The position numbers were made by a program, and so were the translations under genes. The notes beneath the pieces are model-generated. The model saw nothing but the letters and a program-made list of their open reading frames with translations. It was not told where the DNA came from and ran no database searches. From Sinotaia quadrata (lineage: Eukaryota > Mollusca > Gastropoda > Architaenioglossa > Viviparidae), in NCBI GenBank assembly GCA_028829895.1, contig CM054179.1, forward strand, positions 68,772,391-68,836,390: a DNA stretch of 64,000 nt. Direction: 5' to 3'. Below, piece by piece: positions 58,801-64,000 of this stretch. Numbering within the stretch: position 1 is the stretch's first letter; every line of letters starts with the position of its first letter.

Positions 58801-61800
58801 ACTCTACCGTTACTTATTGAACCACTTCAGAAACATATGTTATAGTATTCTTTTATTATTGTTGCTTTTTTAATTATTTTTTCTCAGCAGAACTGACAGA
58901 GGAAAACAAAAAGAGTGAGTCGCAGTTATTGATTGACACATGCACGATTCAGGCTGAACCTCCACTCAACCTATTCATTGAGCACCTTTCTCTACCCACT
59001 CACCTAATGGAAAACCGTGGTTTAGAATGGAGCGAGACCAATGATGGAGTTGTTATTACAAGTAATTACACAATATTCTCTTGGCTGTTCGTTTAATTTT
59101 TTTTTTAATTATATTTATTCTTAATTTTTCTTCACATTTTTAAAAATTTCTAAAAGATTTTTTAGAAAATGTTAAAAAAATTAGAAATTTTGCACATTAC
59201 CTTATTTACAAATGAATTTATTTTATTATTTTCATGGCTGGTACTGTCTAGATGACAATTTTTTATCTGATAAATTCAGGAGTTTTTGTCCCTTTTGTCC
59301 AATTCCCACCCATTTTCAAATGTTTTAATTAAGGCCATACTTCTTCATGCCAACAAAAATGTATATTTTTTCAACCTACAACCTTCAGATTTGGATTATA
59401 AGTTGTCCTTTGTATAAGAAAGCAATAACAATTGTCAGATTTAAAATATCTTGTTTAGTTTTTATTTTATTAATTTTTTAATGTTTGAAAATGTGTACTA
59501 TTTCAGCATTTGTAAAAACTGTGAAATATTTAATACTTGAATTTTAAAAAATCTGATGTGGTTTTATTTTCTACCTGACAAGTCCCAAAAAGTTATGCAT
59601 GACTGTAAAAAGTAAATTAAGAAAAAGTTATGATTTTTTTATTATTTTTTTTTTTATCATACTTGTCAAAGATAATTTTGGGGGAGTACAAGTAGATTTT
59701 TTTAATATGTTATAAGAATTTAACTAAACCATGTAGGCTTTCATCTATGTATACATTTCAGGCACATGGAATAATTATAACTATTCAAAAGGGGCCTTGG
59801 CGTTTCACTCAACAGGATAAAAAAGTCATTTTGAGAAAAATGCATTTAAAGTTAAATAAGGACTGAAGATCTTGTAAACTGTGTTCAGAGTTGGTTTTTT
59901 TTTTTTTTATAAATGTACCCTATCTATACCACATTAAACTGCTGTTAGTCATTTAGCTCTCTTAACAACACAGAATTAAATATTCTGCCTTTTATATCCT
60001 CACCGTACAACCAGAATACTGCAAGGAAAATGGAGAAAAATATATTTGCCAATCTACATTTCTAAACTTTGGAATGTATGTTGTCTTTTTATGGGAAAGC
60101 AATATTAGTTGTTTGTTTTAGAAAATCAAATATAGATTTTGCTATATAAATTATTTAAATATATAAAACACCTATATTTTCCTAAATTTAGGCCTATCTA
60201 TTAGACTAGAGAAAAACTGAAAATCTTACTATAAAATTTAAAATATTATCAAAAAGACAATATTCTTAAGTAAGTGTGTTCAAGAGGGCACATTTTAATT
60301 CTTATGTTCAGTCAGGCAGAAGAAATTTTTGTAGAGCTTTTTTTTTATTATGCACAAAATGAATGACTAGCAACAACAGTCAACAGATATAAAGTTATTT
60401 GCAGATTTTAGAAGATTATTTAGGAGAATTTAATTAGAGAAATTTACAGGAAGGTAGAGAGGATCATTTAGCAGTCAGTATAATGACAGTTTGATATGTT
60501 AAGAATTTATTTTAAAAAATTCAAGGTAAAAAGTATATCAGTCAACCTTGGGATTCAAGCTTTTACTGGGGGGTGGGGGTGGGGAGGATCTTTAAATTGA
60601 ATTTCCCTTGATTAGGATAACTTCTTTTTAAAAAAATTCTTTAATCATAAAAAATAATTGTTTGAGTCACTTTATGATCCAAAATAGTTTGATAAATAAA
60701 ATCGTAAATGGGAAATTCTGCACAAGCCCATGTGACGCTGCATGGCAAAATCTGGCTAAAGATGCTAAAATTAATTTTGCGCTACAGGCATTTGTAATCG
60801 TAAATCCTCTTTGATAGTCCTGGGGTGGGGGGTGTATGTACTTAAAAAAATGTATAGTGAAAAAACTGACATAAATGTTGTTTTTGTTTTTTTTAAATAA
60901 ACATGAGATTTGAACTTTAATAAATTACAAAAACCCCACTTTTGATTTTTTTTTCACTTTAGCTGGGGTTTGCCATGCAGTATCACATGTGTCATGTGGG
61001 ATAAGCATTTAGCAGATTGTGTTATTGAATTATGGTATTTTTCAATATTGGAATATATTCATTCAACATTATTTTATTGTTATATAATTGTATTATAAAT
61101 GGGAAATTCTGCATACATACATTAATTTTGGGTGGTTTGAGAATATATATGCCATGATAGTATTTGGCAGATTATGTTATTGGATGGTGGTTTTTTTTTT
61201 ATATTGGAATGTGTTCATTCAACATTATTATATTGTTAAATAATTGTAAATGAGGTTATGTTGATCATTATTCTGATTAAGCAGTCTCCAACTTCACACA
61301 CGTTGAAACATTGTTACTTTCATCATAAAAGATTTGTAAGCTTTCACCACTTTATTGTAAATAAGTGTGCTTTCATTGACCATCTGACTTGAGAAGCCCT
61401 TGAATTTTCTTTTTAAAAATTGCCTATAGACCTTTGTTATAGACATTTTTGTTTTTATAGAAACTTATACATTTTCTTCTTGTACATTGATTTGATATAA
61501 GCAATTTGTTTCTCATTATTAATTCAGTACTTGTGCAAATAATAGTCCACTGAGTCATTTCAACTTCATTTTCACCCTCCCTTATTAATTTTTCTGTTTG
61601 TCTTTATGTCATGATGTGATTCTTTTGTCCATTTTATTCATTTAAAACTTTACAAATTCTTTTTTGTTGTTTTGATGTGGTATGTGGGGTAGCAGCTTTT
61701 GCATGTCCGATTATTACCAAAAGTATTAAATATGAATGGGTTGGATAATGTTACAATACAATCTCAGAGTAAATAACAGTTATTTCATGGTCTGCTTATT

Positions 61801-63179
61801 TGATTCATGACATAAGCCAAAAGCAAACAGTACATATTGTCACATTATGCTTCTTTTGCTTTGTGCATTGACCTGTGGCTACAATTTCAGGTGAAACTGA
61901 AAACATAATTTAGTTTTGTTAGTGAAAGGAAAATTGATTGCCTTTAGCAGTTAGACAGGAGTAGTTTGCATCATAATATCATATATGAAGGTTTTTAAAC
62001 TTAAAAATTACAAACTACCGGATTTTATTGTATGAATGACTAAATATTTTACTTAATATTTGTTTTAGATGCAGACAAGATTGAGTATTATGAGTCTGTG
62101 ATTCATGACATCCACTACTTCCATAACGAGCCGAGCAAGTTGTCTAATCGCACTTTGACCCTCAGCTGTTCTTCACAGAATCGAAGATTCATTAGCAACA
62201 AATTTGTTGTCAGGGTAAGGGATGGACAAGAATACAACTTGCACTTAATTTCTGAACTTGATATGAAGAGTAGAATGATTTGAAATCTTGAGAACAATTG
62301 CACTTTTATTAATGTTTGCTGCCTTATTCTTTTTTGTTTGTTTGTTTGGATTCATTTTAGAATATTTGTACAAAATTATTCTGAAGTTGCAGTGGTGGGG
62401 AAAGTAGTTCTGATGTTAAAAGGAGAACTATGAATAGGCTTTTAAAAAAATAGACATGTTCATAGGTGAATCTTGTGTTGTCTCATTGTGTAATTAACAA
62501 ATTGTTCAGAGATAGTTTGTTAAACCATGAATTTGCACAGTTTTTGTTAATGTATTTATTATTTTTGTTTAGTGAAGGTTCAAAGGTTTTAATTAGCTAA
62601 ATTGAGAGTGAGTGAATGAATATAACTTTGAGAGAATATGCAGAATATTTGAGTTAGGTAGATTTGGAAGAGCATAGCTACAGAGTGAATGAGTAGTCAT
62701 ATAGGGTTTGAAGACTATGAGTGAAGGAATAGTCAAGTTAGATAGGCTTTGGTGATCATTCACTTCGTTATTTCCCAAAAGTAGTTTTGTTGACTATGGT
62801 ATGTGTGTTTTGTGTGTGTCTATGGGGTGTTAGTGTCAGGAGCATATCTTTTGACAAGGGATTACTGTATTAGTTTTTTCTGATAACACTTGAGCAATAA
62901 TCATACCACTAACTTTTTTTCTAATTCTACAACTTGTTTGCATTTTTATTTTCAGCTTGTATTTGCATTTACATCCTTGCTATGTGTAAATAAAATTATC
63001 TGTTACCTAAGCTTATTCTTAATTAACTTTATGCTATTGATTTTTATAGCTGGTGGCACTTCATGAAGTTCACGATCCCTCCCCATATGTTGCAAATCGT
63101 CAGGCTGACAAGGCAGGACCTGTTCAGCAAAGCCTGATTTCCAAAGATACTCACTCTTCTGTGGCTTCAACAACATCTA
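43828..63179 (+). CDS. CLSTN: Calsyntenin, exons 1-12 (ectodomain; 3' end outside window)
   Basis: Neuronal type I membrane protein of the calsyntenin family (CLSTN in vertebrates, Cals in Drosophila, casy-1 in C. elegans). Family members act in synapse adhesion and in kinesin-linked vesicle transport. Join: 43828-43882, 45119-45268, 47636-47843, 50198-50745, 50926-51201, 53527-53708, 55085-55369, 57453-57604, 58169-58461, 58888-59061, 62069-62214, 63050-63179. All junctions are GT-AG and keep frame, giving 866 complete codons. Signal peptide at about 1-17; cadherin repeat 1 at about 40-155, ending with DVDEFAP (147-153); cadherin 2 at about 156-255, with TPDVPF at 197-202; LNS/laminin-G at about 355-545 (MNRHHYALWLHG, EWHHYAISVDFPD, FRGYLAGLSLLKG); acidic Ser/Asp/Glu insert at about 678-692; distal ectodomain to 866. 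The transmembrane helix and kinesin-binding tail are not found before 64,000. This matches the usual ectodomain length of the family. Confidence 0.97.
43883..45118 (+). other. Calsyntenin intron 1
   Basis: 1.2 kb, AT-rich, no transposon or tandem array recognised. Confidence 0.7.
45119..45268 (+). CDS. CLSTN: Calsyntenin exon 2 (start of cadherin 1)
   Basis: Residues 19-68, phase 1 in and out. Acceptor TTTTTCAG, donor GTAAGT. The stretch IHGVIQEDESVVTL followed by LIATDNDT matches the start of the first cadherin repeat in the family. DNDT is also an N-glycosylation sequon. Confidence 0.93.
45269..47635 (+). other. Calsyntenin intron 2
   Basis: 2.4 kb, strongly AT-rich. It holds T-rich runs and a G-run near 47,490-47,505. 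Nothing coding seen. Confidence 0.7.
47636..47843 (+). CDS. CLSTN: Calsyntenin exon 3 (cadherin 1)
   Basis: Residues 69-137, phase 1 in, phase 2 out. Acceptor TTTACCTAG, donor GTAATT. IPFEVQLIDKSKGQGEIRVK and YIVAEDCGSPP are the conserved cadherin 1 core. Confidence 0.95.
48023..48495. mobile_element. MITE-like element with ~70-bp terminal inverted repeats (intron 3)
   Basis: The left arm at about 48,027-48,100 (CACAGTAGTATGCC, AAAAGTGCACATTTTCATT, TTCACTGATTT) is the reverse complement of the right arm at about 48,425-48,492 with few mismatches and one small gap. The middle of about 320 bp is AT-rich and non-coding. Termini and target duplication are not clear, so the exact ends are approximate. 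Confidence 0.8.
48485..48740 (+). pseudogene. Broken coding remnant, possibly transposon-derived (intron 3)
   Basis: One frame from 48,485 reads an acidic stretch (DNDDSDQEQDFDFP), then a stop, then VVYFDEDFYIGEVTEV. After a frameshift it continues IVNFMEKAVDELTVFRWPSH. The pattern (acidic lead, then a YFDEDFYIGEV strand and FMEKA..FRWP) recalls a small beta-barrel segment at the C-terminus of some transposon-like invertebrate proteins. That comparison is from memory and weak. It partly overlaps the right arm of the adjacent inverted repeat. It is not part of calsyntenin. Confidence 0.35.
48945..49730. mobile_element. Second inverted-repeat element in intron 3 (~780 bp)
   Basis: A 30-bp perfect arm at 48,960-48,989 (ending CTGCACTAACCTCATTA) is repeated inverted at 49,681-49,710 (TAATGAGGTTAGTGCAG...). 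Pairing extends imperfectly on the outer side (TTTATAAATAT against ATTTATAG). The interior is AT-rich without a transposase frame. The arrangement fits a non-autonomous DNA transposon. Confidence 0.75.
49731..50197 (+). other. Remaining part of calsyntenin intron 3
   Basis: AT-rich intronic DNA up to the TTTTTCAG acceptor. No features recognised. Confidence 0.6.
50198..50745 (+). CDS. CLSTN: Calsyntenin exon 4 (cadherin 1-2 boundary and cadherin 2)
   Basis: Largest exon, residues 138-320, phase 2 in, phase 1 out. It contains the calcium-binding inter-repeat linker VKDVDEFAPRF, cadherin 2 with CGFEILTPDVPF and VVATDCGQRK, and the family-typical HIGKGCDRDTYS before RKLCG. NNS at 157-159 is a sequon. 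Acceptor TTTTTCAG, donor GTAAGA. Confidence 0.96.
50926..51201 (+). CDS. CLSTN: Calsyntenin exon 5 (start of LNS domain)
   Basis: Residues 321-412, phase 1 in and out. LLPSPS, NLPTDDGH and DQIFSFDG followed by FTISMWMKHD match the family closely. The preceding intron is only 180 bp. Donor GTACGT. Confidence 0.96.
51202..51918 (+). other. Calsyntenin intron 5, left part
   Basis: AT-rich with a GGGGGGATGGGGGGG patch near 51,720. No coding signal. Confidence 0.6.
51923..53344. mobile_element. piggyBac-like non-autonomous element (intron 5)
   Basis: 1,422 bp flanked on both sides by TTAA (51,919-51,922 and 53,345-53,348). Its ends are perfect inverted repeats CCCGTTCGCCGGC...GCCGGCGAACGGG. TTAA target duplication with CCC/GGG termini is the hallmark of the piggyBac superfamily. 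The interior holds no transposase frame. It contains a direct duplication of about 405 bp (copies start at about 51,967 and 52,372), followed by AT-rich DNA. Confidence 0.92.
51967..52765. repeat. 405-bp tandem duplication inside the TTAA element
   Basis: ATCGATAGCCACTTAAAAA occurs at 51,967 and 52,372. The two units stay closely similar to AAATTCGACAGGCCTACTG and the CCTCGTGG words near their ends. Confidence 0.93.
53527..53708 (+). CDS. CLSTN: Calsyntenin exon 6 (LNS domain)
   Basis: Residues 413-473, phase 1 in, phase 0 out. GMNRHHYALWLHG, IIFLLRQE, FRWHIPQI and EWHHYAISVDFPD are the most conserved LNS stretches. Acceptor TATTTTTAG, donor GTAAGT. Confidence 0.96.
53709..55084 (+). other. 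Calsyntenin intron 6 with likely transposon-derived core
   Basis: Positions about 54,020-54,860 differ in texture from the flanking AT-rich intron: AAGGGAATTACCTCCCTTA at about 54,307-54,325, CAAAATGGCCGCCAATG near 54,500, and possible decayed inverted ends (GGCACGAG near 54,037 and CTCGTGC near 54,531). A 58-codon frame at 54,580-54,756 starts MSLRKQKSSK and is basic and Trp-containing; I do not recognise it. It could be a truncated mobile-element protein. Confidence 0.4.
55085..55369 (+). CDS. CLSTN: Calsyntenin exon 7 (end of LNS domain)
   Basis: Residues 474-568, phase 0 in and out. VRLYLDGNLL, KLVIGACWQGG, FRGYLAGLSLLKGK and CLHNCKENLDF. The frame stays open past the GTAAGT donor at 55370, so the exon end rests on the donor and on the match of exon 8. 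Confidence 0.95.
55370..57452 (+). other. Calsyntenin intron 7
   Basis: 2.1 kb, AT-rich. No repeat or coding remnant recognised. Confidence 0.6.
57453..57604 (+). CDS. CLSTN: Calsyntenin exon 8
   Basis: Residues 569-618 and two bases of codon 619, phase 0 in, phase 2 out. FSKDLAEVEKIVREVTYVN and PTPGRRNLRI correspond to the family pattern of a helix followed by (F/Y)PTPG. Donor GTATGT. Confidence 0.94.
57605..58168 (+). other. Calsyntenin intron 8
   Basis: 564 bp, AT-rich, with a short TA run near 58,038. Nothing else seen. Confidence 0.7.
58169..58461 (+). CDS. CLSTN: Calsyntenin exon 9 (with acidic insert)
   Basis: Completes codon 619 and encodes 620-716. VESYVMVQDPPQAVIVISG and YEFELGLRIFHDVHI are conserved. 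They are followed by the Ser/Glu/Asp stretch SDSSSEEESYDDDVD (678-692), which varies between family members. Sequons are at NLT (651-653) and NGT. Acceptor CTATCCAG, donor GTGAGT. Confidence 0.95.
58462..58887 (+). other. Calsyntenin intron 9
   Basis: 426 bp. It contains TTACCTCCCTT near 58,566, a fragment of the motif also seen in intron 6. The antisense frame at 58,481-58,717 has no domain. Confidence 0.6.
58888..59061 (+). CDS. CLSTN: Calsyntenin exon 10 (NAGNAG acceptor)
   Basis: About residues 717-774, phase 1 in and out. LLIDTCTIQAEPPL corresponds to the conserved LDTC segment. The acceptor reads CAGCAG, so splicing after the first AG (exon from 58888) or the second (from 58891) both keep frame and change Pro-Glu to Gln at the junction. 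Donor GTAATT is weak. Confidence 0.92.
60727..60993. mobile_element. Small inverted-repeat element in intron 10
   Basis: The left arm at about 60,727-60,757 (CCATGTGACGCTGCATGGC) and right arm at about 60,961-60,992 (GCCATGCAGTATCACATGT) pair imperfectly over about 30 bp, enclosing about 205 bp. This is compatible with a decayed MITE; target duplication was not identified. Confidence 0.55.
61008..61255. repeat. Diverged direct repeat in intron 10
   Basis: The segments at about 61,008-61,110 and 61,158-61,255 share GCAGATT.TGTTATTG, TATATTGGAAT and CATTCAACATTATT words in the same order. Confidence 0.7.
62069..62214 (+). CDS. CLSTN: Calsyntenin exon 11
   Basis: Residues 775-823, phase 1 in, phase 0 out. 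YYESVIHDIHYFHNEPSKL, LTLSCSSQNRRFISNKFVV correspond to the end of the conserved distal ectodomain. Acceptor TGTTTTAG, donor GTAAGG. Confidence 0.95.
62215..63049 (+). other. Calsyntenin intron 11
   Basis: 835 bp, AT-rich, with weak internal GAATGA/GAGTGA repetition near 62,610-62,740. No coding exon seen. Confidence 0.6.
63050..63179 (+). CDS. CLSTN: Calsyntenin exon 12 (juxtamembrane ectodomain)
   Basis: Residues 824-866 plus one base, phase 0 in, phase 1 out. LVALHEVHDPSPYVANRQA matches the family's VNVIH-type strand and the following low-conservation stalk. Acceptor TTTTTATAG, donor GTAAGT. The next coding exon should carry the transmembrane helix; none is seen up to 64,000. Confidence 0.9.
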
Positions 63180-64000
63180 GTAAGTTGAAGTTTTCCTTTC
63201 TTCCTTGTTTTGACATATAGGATGTCACCGGGAAAAAGGGGGAGTAATCATAAAAATTTATTTTTTTAATTTACCTTTATCAGTCGCGCTATGTGTCAGC
63301 TGATTGATGAGTGAAAGTGGCGTGATGCATGCACTGTCAGTCAGTTTGCAAGCGTGATTGCTTAATTTTTGTTTATAACATTTTTATTTGATTTGTTTGC
63401 ATGTTTATTTATGTTAGGTTATAACAATTAAATTAGTAATAGGTAGGTAGTATATTTAATTGTTAAATGTTCATTAAATAGAAATTTAACTAGGGATTAT
63501 TTTAGTCAGTGCACCACTAAATGAATGCACCAAAACAAATAACAATAGGTATCCATTATTTCACATGCCTTTTCTTTAACAAATAAAGGAATCTTCCAAC
63601 GTTAAATATAAGTTTTGTTTGTACATTTGAAAGTCTTTCATAGCTTTTTTTTTTTTGCCTACTGTACATCTGTTGTGTGAGTAGCATATTACTCTTCATC
63701 ATTGTCCTAATCTCATTTTTTACCATGATTCACTGACTCAGACACTTATTATTATATATCTTAACCCTGATCAATCATTCAATGGCAAATTCTCATTCAT
63801 CATTTATTAGATTGTTTCTTAAGGCCCCAGTTACAATAAAATAACGACGGATACTGGTTAGCTACAGAGACTTCATTTTAGGATTGGTGCTTTATAAAAT
63901 TTAAAATGTCCACCCATTAGTTAATATATTTAAAGAAAAGAAAATATGGTAAAACTAATAACTAAAACATTAAAAAAAAATCTAGTGATCTCAAACAAAT
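63180..64000 (+). other. Calsyntenin intron 12 (continues past the window)
   Basis: No hydrophobic open frame with an acceptor is present in the remaining 821 bp, so the transmembrane exon lies outside. A CG-containing stretch at about 63,285-63,355 is the only non-AT-rich part. Confidence 0.6.

Larger units (their letters stand above)
59062..62068 (+). other. Calsyntenin intron 10
   Basis: 3.0 kb, the longest intron. AT-rich, with a G-rich patch at about 60,568-60,586. It carries the inverted repeat and the direct repeat listed separately. Confidence 0.6.

Noticed and set aside
63180..64000. Search for the calsyntenin transmembrane exon
   Set aside because: No hydrophobic segment of about 20 residues in a frame preceded by a credible acceptor was found, so the gene must continue beyond the window.

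Overview
The window is animal nuclear DNA. It is AT-rich, its coding sequence is split into short exons with GT-AG introns, and it carries many minisatellites, microsatellites and decayed transposons. No bacterial features are seen. Calsyntenin together with an LRR-Ig membrane protein shows a bilaterian. The sequence of the LINE endonuclease and AAGGGA..TACCTCCCTT-type motifs fit a lophotrochozoan, most likely a mollusc; that last step is inference.

Layout. From 1 to about 22.4 kb no convincing gene is visible. Roughly 8.8 kb of this is more than two dozen tandem arrays with unrelated units of 27 to 119 bp, plus GA, GT and GATA microsatellites. Four copies of an unnamed repeat of about 600 bp (called R1 here) lie in the same segment. 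From 22.4 to 31.5 kb the DNA is AT-rich, non-coding and only lightly repeated. At 31,545-33,476 (minus) a single open frame encodes a 643-residue LRR-Ig type I membrane protein, with a probable splice acceptor in its 5' UTR near 33,756. From 33.8 to 43.7 kb the spacer holds a minisatellite of about 40 bp (34.5-35.2 kb), a dead non-LTR retrotransposon on the minus strand (38.1-40.2 kb) and a strong hairpin at 42.9 kb.

From 43,828 to the right edge runs a calsyntenin gene on the plus strand. Twelve coding exons join in frame and cover the signal peptide, two cadherin repeats, the LNS/laminin-G domain and the rest of the ectodomain (about 866 residues). The exons for the transmembrane helix and cytoplasmic tail are not in the window. 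Its introns carry decayed mobile DNA, including a clear piggyBac-like non-autonomous element with TTAA target duplications in intron 5.

The two genes are divergent, about 10 kb apart, and both encode neuronal-type adhesion or synaptic surface proteins. Nothing in the sequence shows that they are co-regulated. I found no gene system that looks new. The most unusual points are the dyad-centred minisatellites, the R1 family, the TTAA element and the retrotransposon that has lost its 3' half.
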